This document shows, piece after piece, positions 6,981-14,578 of a DNA stretch of 45,132 nucleotides. The notes below the pieces were generated by a model. It searched no databases. It was given only the letters and a program-made list of their open reading frames with translations, and was not told where the DNA came from. Every line of letters begins with the position of its first letter. The stretch's first letter is position 1. The position numbers and the translations under genes are program-made. Origin of the DNA: an uncultured Bacteroidota bacterium (GTDB lineage: Bacteria; Bacteroidota; Bacteroidia; 2-12-FULL-35-15); the NCBI GenBank assembly GCA_903870175.1, contig CAIQBY010000408.1, positions 1 through 45,132 on the forward strand, given 5' to 3'.

Positions 6981-8693
6981 ATGTTTCAAAACACTATCGT
7001 TTGCATATTAATATTTATCGGAGTTATGCTTCTTGCCATACCGATAGGGGCTTACATGAGTAAAGTATATGCAGGCAGTGGCAGCCGTCTTGATTTTATA
7101 AAACCCATTGAAAATTTTATCTTTAAATTTTGCCGCATTAATCCTTTGCAGGAAATGAATTGGAAACAATACCTTGTGGCTATGTTTATAATAAATGCAG
7201 TATGGCTGGTGTACGGTTTTGTGGTGCTGATATTTCAAGGGAGTTTATTTTTGAACCCCGCCAATAATCCTTCTATGGAATGGAGTTTAGCTTTAAACTC
7301 TGCAATAAGTTTCGTAACAAGTACTAATTTGCAGCATTATTCGGGCGAAACAGGCGCTACCTATTTATCGCAGTTAAGCGTATTCATGTTTCTGCAGTTT
7401 GTGAGTGCAGCCACAAGTCTTGCAGTGGCAGTGGCAGTAGTTCGCGGCTTGGTTGCGAAAACAGCAACAAACTTGGGGAATTTTTACAGTGATTTTGTAC
7501 TTTCATTAACACGAATATTGTTGCCATTATGTTTAATAACAGGTATTCTTTTTTTATTCAGTGGTGTACCGATGACTTTTCATGGTCCGCAACAGACTAC
7601 TACGCTTCAGGGAGAAAATACAACTGTGGCAACTGGGCCTGTGGCAGCTTTTTTACCGATAAAAGAACTTGGCTCAAATGGAGGAGGTTTTTTTGGTGCC
7701 AATGATGCGCATCCGTTTGAAAACCCGAACTTCTTTACCTTCATTTTACATAGCATTATTGTATTTTTATTACCGATGGCTTTTATTTTTTTCATTGGTA
7801 ATTATTTGAATGCTAAAAAATTTGCGGTGATGATTTTCGCTGTGATGACAGTTGGATTTCTTTTAATTACAATACCAATCATCCGTCAGGAAGTAAGCGG
7901 CAATCCTAAAATTGCAGCAATGGGTATTATGAACAATGGAAATATGGAAGGGAAAGAGATGAGGTTTGGTGCATTTTATTCGGGATATTATGAAGGGGAA
8001 AATTCAGTAATTCCTGCAGGAACTATAGTTGGAATGAATGACAGTTTTATGCCATTGTCAGGTACCTGTATGCTTATCGGTATGAATATAGATGCCTTCT
8101 TTGGCGGGCTTGGAACTGGCTGGGTAAATATGTTTATCTTCTTAATTATTGCTCTTTTTATTGGTAGTTTAATGATTGGAAGGACTTCAGAAATTTTTGG
8201 AAAAAAAATAGGGATTAAAGAAATGCAGATAACAGTAGGAGTTGCTGTCTGTCAAAGTTTAGTTCCTTTAACTTTAACAGGGATTGCTTGTATCATATAT
8301 ATGAATTATCCCGGCGGTAATAATAGTTTGCAATGGCTGACAAATAAAGACGCGCATGGATTTACAACAATGCTATATGAATTTGTTTCGTCCACGGCAG
8401 GCAACGGTGCGGAGTTTTCAGGATTGGTAAATAATACAGTTTTCTGGAATATAGTAACTTCAATAGCCATGTTATCAGGAAGGTTTATACCTATTATAGG
8501 AGCAGTATGGATTGCAGGATTATTAATTGAAAAAACATATATCCCTCCTTCTTACGGAACAATTAAAATAGAAAACAGTACTTTTGCTATCTTTCTTGTT
8601 GCAGTTATTATTGTGTTAAATGCATTGTCTTTATTTCCAAGTTTAATGCTAGGACCTTTGTCCGAACATTATTTAATAAGTAAAATAAATTGA
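6981..8693 (+). CDS. kdpA: Potassium-transporting ATPase subunit A, paralogue 2
   Basis: This second, complete KdpA-family protein has 570 residues. It shares the family framework with the first copy: an EMNWKQ helix start, YSGE, GGGFFGAN.AHPFENPNFFT, NMEGKE.RFG, FIGSLMIGRT and GRFIPIIGAV. Loop 1 is TSTNLQHYSGE (113-123), close to the usual form. Loop 3, GTIVGMNDSFMPLSGTCM (347-364), departs from the usual AVNxMHDSF...GGM pattern: the His is Asn353 and the GG is GT. Loop 4 is HGFTTMLYEF. It is not a recent copy, because divergence from paralogue 1 runs through the whole protein. It sits 8 bases after a porin and 16 bases before a decayed kdpD fragment. Altered ion specificity or regulation is possible but unproven. 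Confidence 0.95.
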   Translation: MFQNTIVCILIFIGVMLLAIPIGAYMSKVYAGSGSRLDFIKPIENFIFKFCRINPLQEMNWKQYLVAMFIINAVWLVYGFVVLIFQGSLFLNPANNPSMEWSLALNSAISFVTSTNLQHYSGETGATYLSQLSVFMFLQFVSAATSLAVAVAVVRGLVAKTATNLGNFYSDFVLSLTRILLPLCLITGILFLFSGVPMTFHGPQQTTTLQGENTTVATGPVAAFLPIKELGSNGGGFFGANDAHPFENPNFFTFILHSIIVFLLPMAFIFFIGNYLNAKKFAVMIFAVMTVGFLLITIPIIRQEVSGNPKIAAMGIMNNGNMEGKEMRFGAFYSGYYEGENSVIPAGTIVGMNDSFMPLSGTCMLIGMNIDAFFGGLGTGWVNMFIFLIIALFIGSLMIGRTSEIFGKKIGIKEMQITVGVAVCQSLVPLTLTGIACIIYMNYPGGNNSLQWLTNKDAHGFTTMLYEFVSSTAGNGAEFSGLVNNTVFWNIVTSIAMLSGRFIPIIGAVWIAGLLIEKTYIPPSYGTIKIENSTFAIFLVAVIIVLNALSLFPSLMLGPLSEHYLISKIN

Positions 8694-8709
8694 GGAGAGA
8701 AATTTAATT

Positions 8710-8976
8710 ATGTCGGAAGAAGAGAATATAGGAACAACTGGTCAGCATTTTCTTGATTTAATACAAAGGTCGAGAAGGGGAGAAGTTTAAAATTTATATC
8801 GGATGAGTGGCGGTGGTAGAAAACTTATCCAATGTTTCAGGAGGATCGTTCTCTTATTTAAAAATGGGTTTGATGTAAAAATAGAATATATTGAAACTCA
8901 TAACAGGGAGGCAATGCAACAGCTTTTGGAGGGATTGCCAATGATTCCAAGAAGGAAAATTTTTAACAAAGAATAG
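8710..8976 (+). pseudogene. Decayed 5' fragment of kdpD
   Basis: This stretch aligns base by base with the first about 260 bases of the intact kdpD at 10927. Shared words include ATGTCGGAAGA, CAGCATTTTCTTGATTTAAT, TTTAAAATTTATATCGG, ATATTGAAACTCATAAC, TTGGAGGGATTGCC and GAAGGAAAATTTTT. Small insertions and deletions break the frame after about 25 codons (QHFLDLIQRSRRGEV then stop), and the Walker A region is destroyed. It ends where kup begins. With the intact kdpD starting right after kup, the kdpD 5' end flanks kup on both sides. This indicates a duplication or rearrangement in which the upstream copy has decayed. Confidence 0.93.
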
Positions 8977-8990
8977 AAACTGAATTATAA

Positions 8991-10925
8991 ATGGAAAGTA
9001 TCAACTTAAAGAAATTATCGTATGCAGGTTTCCTTGTTTCCATTGGCATTGTGTTTGGCGATATCGGTACTTCGCCACTCTACACTTATAAAGCAATTAT
9101 TGAAGACCGGACAGTTACCGAACTGCTTGCCCTCGGCGGTGTTTCGTGTATTTTCTGGACGCTGGTTTTTCAGACAACAATAAAATATGTGTTTATTACC
9201 TTAAGGGCTGATAACCACGGTGAAGGCGGAATATTTTCACTTTATACTTTAATAAGGCGTTATAAAAAGTGGTTGCTTTTCCCAGCCCTTGCAGGTGGAA
9301 GTTTTTTGTTGGCGGATAGTATTATTACTCCTCCAATTTCTGTTTCGTCGGCTATTGAAGGGTTGAAACCTGCTAATCCAGGGTTGCCGGTTATTCAAAT
9401 TGTACTTGTTATTCTTGTTTTGTTGTTTATTATTCAGCGAGCGGGAACTGAAATAATCGGAAAATTCTTTGGACCTATAATGTTAGTGTGGTTTACAATG
9501 ATTGGTGTTATCGGTATATATTCGGTATGGGCTACACCATCAGTGTTTAAGGCTATTAATCCATATTATGCTTATCGTTTATTGACAGAATATCCGCAGG
9601 GATTCTGGTTGCTGGGTGGAGTATTTCTTTGTACCACTGGGGCAGAAGCATTGTATTCGGATTTGGGACATTGTGGTAGAAGAAACATACAGATAAGCTG
9701 GCTGTACGTTAAAATATGTCTGGTGTTTTGTTATTTCGGACAGGCGGCATGGCTGCTGCAACATCAGGGAAGTGCGTTAAATGAATTGAATCCTTTCTTC
9801 GGATTGGTGCCCCAATGGTTTTTAATTCCATGTATTGTAATAGCTACATTAGCTACTATTATTGCAAGTCAGGCACTTATAAGCGGTTCGTTTACACTTG
9901 TTGCGGAAGCTATACGACTTAACTTGTGGCCAAAATTAAGAGTTCGATTTCCTTCAGATATTCGAGGTCAGATTTATATCCCTGCTATCAATTGGTTGTT
10001 GATGATTGCATGTATCGGTGTTACACTTTACTTTAAAGAATCGAAATATATGGAAGCAGCATTTGGTTTATCTGTAACATTAACAATGTTGATGACAACC
10101 ATTTTGTTGAGCTTTTATTTATATGTAAACCGAACTCCGAAGATATTGGTGCTGCTTCTTTTAGTAGTATTTCTTAGTATCGAATTGTCTTTTCTTGTTG
10201 CAAACCTTCGTAAATTCACGCATGGCGGATGGGTAACAATAATGGTTGGTATTTTTATTTTTTTGGTAATGTATATTTGGCATCGCGGCAGCGTAATAAA
10301 AAGCAAACTTCAAAAATTAAAAGAACTGAAACCATATATTCCTATTTTAAAAGAGTTAAGCAATGATTTGTCTGTGCCAAAGTATGCGACCAATCTGGTT
10401 TATCTTACCTCGTCGGCTAACTCTTCAAAAATAGATGAGCGGATTGTTAATTCCATTTTATATAAACAGCCGAAACGTGCGGACATATATTGGTTTGTGC
10501 ACGTGGAGGTGGTTGATACTCCACATCAAATGTCGTATAAAGTGGAAATTATAGAACCTGAAGAGGTGGTATGGATTACGTTTAAATTAGGTTTTAGAAT
10601 TGAGCCTCGAATAAATTTTCTGCTAAGAAACGTAGTAGAAGAAATGGTGAATAATAAAGAAATAAATATTCAAAGTCGATTTGCTTCACTTGAAAAACAT
10701 AATATTGCCGGAGATTTCAGGTTTGTGGTGATGCAACGGTTTTTAAGTTTTGAAAATGAACTATCTTTGAAGAATGGTTTCATATTAAAAACATATTTCA
10801 TGTTAAAAAAATTTAGTTTGCCTGATGAAAAAGAATTTGGTTTGGATTATGATAATGTTACTATTGAAAAATCACCATTGTTATTGAGTTTGCCAAAGGA
10901 AAATAAAATGATTAGAGAATTATAA
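8991..10925 (+). CDS. kup: Low-affinity potassium uptake protein (KUP family)
   Basis: Kup is a secondary K+ importer, probably K+/H+ symport, in the inner membrane. The 644-residue protein has the family order: GDIGTSPLYT at about 23-32, ADNHGEGGIFSLYTLIRR near 83, SIITPPISVSSAIEGL near 108-125 and GAEALYSDLGHCGR near 217. About twelve hydrophobic helices are followed by a soluble C-terminal domain from about residue 430. The length is close to E. coli Kup (622). The gene is inserted within the Kdp locus, between a decayed kdpD fragment and the intact kdpD, and its stop lies one base before the kdpD start. This arrangement joins a low-affinity and a high-affinity K+ system in one apparent transcript. 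Confidence 0.97.
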   Translation: MESINLKKLSYAGFLVSIGIVFGDIGTSPLYTYKAIIEDRTVTELLALGGVSCIFWTLVFQTTIKYVFITLRADNHGEGGIFSLYTLIRRYKKWLLFPALAGGSFLLADSIITPPISVSSAIEGLKPANPGLPVIQIVLVILVLLFIIQRAGTEIIGKFFGPIMLVWFTMIGVIGIYSVWATPSVFKAINPYYAYRLLTEYPQGFWLLGGVFLCTTGAEALYSDLGHCGRRNIQISWLYVKICLVFCYFGQAAWLLQHQGSALNELNPFFGLVPQWFLIPCIVIATLATIIASQALISGSFTLVAEAIRLNLWPKLRVRFPSDIRGQIYIPAINWLLMIACIGVTLYFKESKYMEAAFGLSVTLTMLMTTILLSFYLYVNRTPKILVLLLLVVFLSIELSFLVANLRKFTHGGWVTIMVGIFIFLVMYIWHRGSVIKSKLQKLKELKPYIPILKELSNDLSVPKYATNLVYLTSSANSSKIDERIVNSILYKQPKRADIYWFVHVEVVDTPHQMSYKVEIIEPEEVVWITFKLGFRIEPRINFLLRNVVEEMVNNKEINIQSRFASLEKHNIAGDFRFVVMQRFLSFENELSLKNGFILKTYFMLKKFSLPDEKEFGLDYDNVTIEKSPLLLSLPKENKMIREL

Positions 10926-10926
10926 A

Positions 10927-12060
10927 ATGTCGGAAGATAGCATCAAAGAAACGAATGTTCAGCATTTTCTTGATTTAATTCAAAGGTCAAGAAGAGGGAA
11001 GTTTAAAATTTATATCGGGATGAGTGCCGGTGTGGGCAAAACGTATCGGATGCTTCAGGAGGCGCGGTCGCTGATTAAAAATGGCATTGATGTAAAAATA
11101 GGTTATATTGAAACTCATAACCGGAAAGAAACGCATGAACTGTTGGAGGGATTGCCTTTGATTCCGAGAAGGAAGATTTTTTATAAAGGAAAAGAGCTGG
11201 AGGAATTGGATGTGCAGGCGGTAATTAATTTGCGTCCGGAAGTGGTGATAGTGGATGAACTGGCGCATACAAATATTGAAGGGAGCAAGAATGAAAAACG
11301 TTGGCAGGATGTGTTGGAAATATTGGAGGCTGGGATAAATGTGATAAGTGCGGTAAATATCCAGCATATTGAAAGCTTGAATGAAGAAGTAAAAAAAATT
11401 ACCGGGATTGAAGTGATGGAACGTGTGCCTGATAAAGTGGTAGCGCTTGCTGATGAGGTGGTAAATATTGATTTGACGGCTGATGAACTGATTGTAAGGT
11501 TGAAAGAAGGGAAGATTTATCAGGCGGAAAAGATTGAAGCTGCATTAAAGAATTTTTTTAAAAGTGAGCATATACTTCAATTGCGTGAGCTTGCACTGAA
11601 AGAAGTTGCAACACAAGTAGAGCGAAAAGTGGAAAAAGAAGTGCCTAGACATGTAGCACTTCGGCACGAACGTTTTTTGGCATGCATCAGCAGCAATGAA
11701 AAAAATTCGAAAGAAATAATCAGAAAAACTGCCCGGCTGGCGAGTTATTATAACAGTAAATGGTATGTGCTGTATGTGCAAACTCCAAAGGAAAGTGGGG
11801 ATAAAATTGCACTTGACAAACAACGACATCTTATAAATAACTTTAAACTTGCAACTGAATTAGGCGCAGAAATAATAAAAAAGGAAGGCAAAAACATTGC
11901 CAAAACTATAGCAGAAGAAGCAGAAGAACGTGAAGTAACTACCATTTGTATTGGCAAACCGACTTTTAATATTTTCACTTTTATTTTGGCTACGAATACT
12001 TTTAACGAATTATTAAAAAAATTAAAATCACTGGATATTGATTTAGTTATACTATCATGA
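10927..12060 (+). CDS. kdpD: KdpD N-terminal sensor/USP-domain protein (Bacteroidota short form)
   Basis: This 377-residue cytoplasmic protein corresponds to the N-terminal half of classical KdpD. The KdpD domain has Walker A GMSAGVGKT at 31-39 and the conserved DELAHTN...KRWQD segment near 105-125. It is followed by a universal-stress-protein-like domain from about residue 245 to the end. It stops before any membrane or kinase domain, and its last codon overlaps the next gene by four bases (ATGA). The next gene supplies HAMP, PAS and kinase domains, so the two should act together as a split K+/turgor sensor, as in other Bacteroidota to my knowledge. No KdpE-like response regulator is seen in the window. 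Confidence 0.93.
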   Translation: MSEDSIKETNVQHFLDLIQRSRRGKFKIYIGMSAGVGKTYRMLQEARSLIKNGIDVKIGYIETHNRKETHELLEGLPLIPRRKIFYKGKELEELDVQAVINLRPEVVIVDELAHTNIEGSKNEKRWQDVLEILEAGINVISAVNIQHIESLNEEVKKITGIEVMERVPDKVVALADEVVNIDLTADELIVRLKEGKIYQAEKIEAALKNFFKSEHILQLRELALKEVATQVERKVEKEVPRHVALRHERFLACISSNEKNSKEIIRKTARLASYYNSKWYVLYVQTPKESGDKIALDKQRHLINNFKLATELGAEIIKKEGKNIAKTIAEEAEEREVTTICIGKPTFNIFTFILATNTFNELLKKLKSLDIDLVILS

Positions 12061-13433
12061 AAATAAAAGTAAGATTAACGCTTGGCGTCGGATTGTTGTT
12101 TATGTTTATTATTCTCCTTGCGGTTTTAGGAACGGTTTACATAAATGCTATTAGTAAGGATACTCAGAATATTCTTGTTGCGAATTATAACACACTTGAT
12201 TATTCTCGCAAAATGCTTATGGCATTGGATGAAGATATTACCTTGCCTGTAAGCGAGAAAAAATTCTCTGATAATCTTCACAATCAGCAAAACAATATTA
12301 CAGAAATAGGTGAGAAAGAGCTTACTGATAAGCTCTCTCAGGACTTTGAAGAAATGAAAAAGGATTCAAAAGACAATCGTATTTATATTTCAATACGAAA
12401 AGATTTGACCGATATCATGTTGATTAATATGGAAGCTATTCAGCGGAAAAGTAATGTGGCAAAACAAACCGCGCACAATGCAACGTGGTGGATTTCTATT
12501 TCCGGCGCACTTTGTTTCCTGATTGCTTTTATTTTATTAATTAATTTACCTGGTAATATTGCAAACCCTATAAAAGAATTAACGGAAAGCATTAAAAATA
12601 TTGCCGCAAAAAAATATTCAGAGCGTGTGCATTTCAAAAGCCATAGCGAGTTTGGTGAAGTCGCAAAATCATTCAATACAATGGCTGAAAAACTGGAAGA
12701 ATACAACAGCAGCAATCTTGCCAAAATAATGATGGAGAAGAAGCGAATAGAAATGCTTATAAATAATATGCACGACCCTGTTATCGGGCTTGACGAAAAC
12801 TTGAAAATTCTTTTTACCAATGAAGAAGCGGCAAGTATTATCGGAATGAAACAGGCGGAATTAATTGGTAAAGCTGCGAAAGACCTCGCAGTAAGTAATG
12901 ATTTAGTCAGGCTGCTTATTCAGGATTTAATGATTGCGGAAAGTTTATCTGCAAAAGAAAAAACAAAGCCTATAAAAATTTATGCTGATGGCAAAGAGAG
13001 TTATTTTGAAAAGGAAACATTGCATATTTCTATTGTTCCCACAGGTGAGCAAAACAAAACACTGATCGGGCATGTTATTATTTTAAGAAATGTAACTGAA
13101 TTCAAAGAGTTGGATTTTGCCAAAACAAACTTTATTGCAACTGTTTCGCATGAGCTGAAAACACCTATATCTTCTATTAAAATGAGCCTGCAGCTCTTGG
13201 AGAACAACCAAGTGGGGAAGTTGAATGAAGAACAAAAAAATCTGACAGAAAGTATTAAGGAAGATGCCAATCGTTTGCTTAAAATCACCGGCGAACTTTT
13301 GAACATGACTCAGGTAGAAAGTGGTAATATTCAGCTTTCAATTATTCCGAATGATCCGAAAGAGATTTTGCTTTATGCTACCAATTCAACCAAAACACAG
13401 GCAGAGCAAAAACAAATAAAATTCGATATTTAA
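12057..13433 (+). CDS. Sensor histidine kinase partner of KdpD, cut by an in-frame stop
   Basis: This 458-residue product overlaps kdpD by four bases. Its order is: transmembrane helix 1 (about 8-29), a periplasmic segment, helix 2 (about 144-164), HAMP (165-217), a PAS-like domain (about 230-350) and HisKA with the phospho-accepting His365 in ATVSHELKTPISS. It ends at TAA 13431-13433, before any ATPase domain. The same frame then continues through a complete ATPase domain to 13790, so the original gene was a normal about 577-codon kinase. A single base change would explain the stop. As written the product can be phosphorylated in principle but cannot bind ATP. Strain-specific loss, read-through or a sequencing error are all possible. 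Confidence 0.9.
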   Translation: MKIKVRLTLGVGLLFMFIILLAVLGTVYINAISKDTQNILVANYNTLDYSRKMLMALDEDITLPVSEKKFSDNLHNQQNNITEIGEKELTDKLSQDFEEMKKDSKDNRIYISIRKDLTDIMLINMEAIQRKSNVAKQTAHNATWWISISGALCFLIAFILLINLPGNIANPIKELTESIKNIAAKKYSERVHFKSHSEFGEVAKSFNTMAEKLEEYNSSNLAKIMMEKKRIEMLINNMHDPVIGLDENLKILFTNEEAASIIGMKQAELIGKAAKDLAVSNDLVRLLIQDLMIAESLSAKEKTKPIKIYADGKESYFEKETLHISIVPTGEQNKTLIGHVIILRNVTEFKELDFAKTNFIATVSHELKTPISSIKMSLQLLENNQVGKLNEEQKNLTESIKEDANRLLKITGELLNMTQVESGNIQLSIIPNDPKEILLYATNSTKTQAEQKQIKFDI

Positions 13434-13790
13434 TACCCTGAAAATTTACCCGAAGTACAGGCAGATAATGAAAAAACAGCGTGGGTACTTACCAATCTCA
13501 TTTCAAATGCCATTCGGTATTCTTACGACAATTCAACCATTTATCTAAGCATTACTTTAGAAAACAATAAAGTAATATTTTCTGTTAAAGATACCGGTCA
13601 AGGCATCGCACCTCAATATAAAGACAAAATATTTGAACGTTATTTCAGAGTTCCCGGAACCAAAAAAGAAGGTACAGGTCTTGGCCTCGCAATAAGCAAG
13701 GAATTTATTGAAGCCCAGGGAGGAACTATAGCTGTAGAAAGCGATTTCGGTACCGGAAGTACTTTTAGTGTATCTCTTAATACTGCATAG
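13434..13790 (+). pseudogene. Detached ATPase (HATPase_c) half of the KdpD-partner kinase
   Basis: The frame continues directly from the kinase stop codon for 118 sense codons with no in-frame ATG. All kinase boxes are intact: N box [11 protein letters not shown]1 DTGQGI, F box IFERYFRV, G2 GTGLGLAIS, and a usual end [11 protein letters not shown]. The intact motifs show that the interruption is recent or not fully inactivating. Without a start codon this part is not expected to be translated on its own, unless the TAA is read through or a non-standard start is used. The stop at 13788-13790 is followed after 42 bases by a strong hairpin. Confidence 0.88.
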
Positions 13791-13832
13791 AATTTAATTT
13801 TTGGTCGCCCAATAAAAAATAACAGGGCATAA

Positions 13833-13867
13833 AAAAGGACAGTTACTTTTACAGTAACTGTCCTTTT
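13833..13867. terminator. Hairpin terminator between the kdp locus and tRNA-Phe
   Basis: A perfect 15-bp inverted repeat (AAAAGGACAGTTACT and its complement) with a 5-base loop TTTAC is flanked by A-rich and T-rich runs on both sides. It can therefore act for the plus-strand kinase transcript and for the convergent tRNA gene. Confidence 0.85.
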
Positions 13868-13878
13868 GGTTTTTCAAG

Positions 13879-13951
13879 TGGTACCCACTGGAATCGAACC
13901 AGTGACACAAGGATTTTCAGTCCTTTGCTCTACCAACTGAGCTAGGGTACC
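13879..13951 (-). tRNA. tRNA-Phe (GAA)
   Basis: This 73-nt cloverleaf lies on the minus strand. The acceptor stem pairs GGTACCC with GGGTACC, with discriminator A. The D arm is GCTC...GAGC, the anticodon stem AAGGA/TCCTT with loop CTGAAAA (anticodon GAA, Phe), and the T arm ACTGG-TTCGATT-CCAGT. CCA is not encoded, since the following bases read CTT. It is convergent to the kdp locus and shares the hairpin at 13833-13867. Confidence 0.97.
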
Positions 13952-14095
13952 CTCATTTATTCGGGGTGCAAATGTATTAAAATATTTTAGATTATAAATA
14001 TTTAATTTTATTTTATACCAACCCCCTGAATACTTTACCAATATTACCTTTCTGTTAAATAATCTTAATTTGGGCATTCTCCCTTTATTATAATA

Positions 14096-14103
14096 TACTT
14101 TTG
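14096..14103 (+). promoter_or_regulatory. Probable -7 box of the RND efflux operon
   Basis: TACTTTTG matches the Bacteroidota -7 consensus TAnnTTTG and lies 30 bases before ATG 14134. A TTTG at 14069-14072 could be the -33 element, though the 23-base spacing is longer than usual. Confidence 0.5.
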
Positions 14104-14133
14104 CATTCAACTTTTTTGGTGTAGATATTAAAA

Positions 14134-14502
14134 ATGAAAGCATATAAAATAAGTTTCTTTATTAGTCTTTTATTATTGATTTGGACAATCAGTTATTGCC
14201 CCAAAAGTACCGTGGCGGAACAAAGCCAGATAAATAATATTCAGCAAAGCCCGCTATCTGATGATCAAACCGATCCCATTAATAAAAATGTATTTGATTA
14301 TGCGGACATTGATTTAGAGGAAAACAACGAGAATAATTTCTTGTTTTCCAACATTAATTTTTTACCCTTGATTTCTTCTGATAATCTTCAACTCAAACCC
14401 GATTGGAATATTTTTTCGTTTTCCTCGATTCATTTCCCTAAATCTCATCCGCATCGATTACAAAATTTAAGTCAAAGTTATCTGAACGTATTTAGAATTT
14501 AG
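14134..14502 (+). CDS. Small exported protein heading the RND efflux operon
   Basis: I do not recognise this 122-residue protein. Residues 5-22 form a signal peptide or single anchor. The mature part is Asn/Asp-rich, then ends in a stretch with three closely spaced His residues (IHFPKSHPHR, about 99-108). It is the first open frame after a good TAnnTTTG box and lies 76 bases before the outer-membrane factor gene, so it is probably the first gene of the efflux operon. A periplasmic metal-binding helper is conceivable from the His cluster and context, but no known metallochaperone motif is visible. Confidence 0.6.
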   Translation: MKAYKISFFISLLLLIWTISYCPKSTVAEQSQINNIQQSPLSDDQTDPINKNVFDYADIDLEENNENNFLFSNINFLPLISSDNLQLKPDWNIFSFSSIHFPKSHPHRLQNLSQSYLNVFRI

Positions 14503-14578
14503 AGAGAATTTTGCCAGTACATAGGCACAAGAACTGTGCTTCCTTTAAACTATTAATTACAAGTATACTATTCTATTT

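Noticed and set aside
8694-10926. kup region as an insertion sequence or transposon
   Set aside because: No transposase, terminal inverted repeats or target duplication is visible; the flanking similarity is explained by the kdpD fragment.
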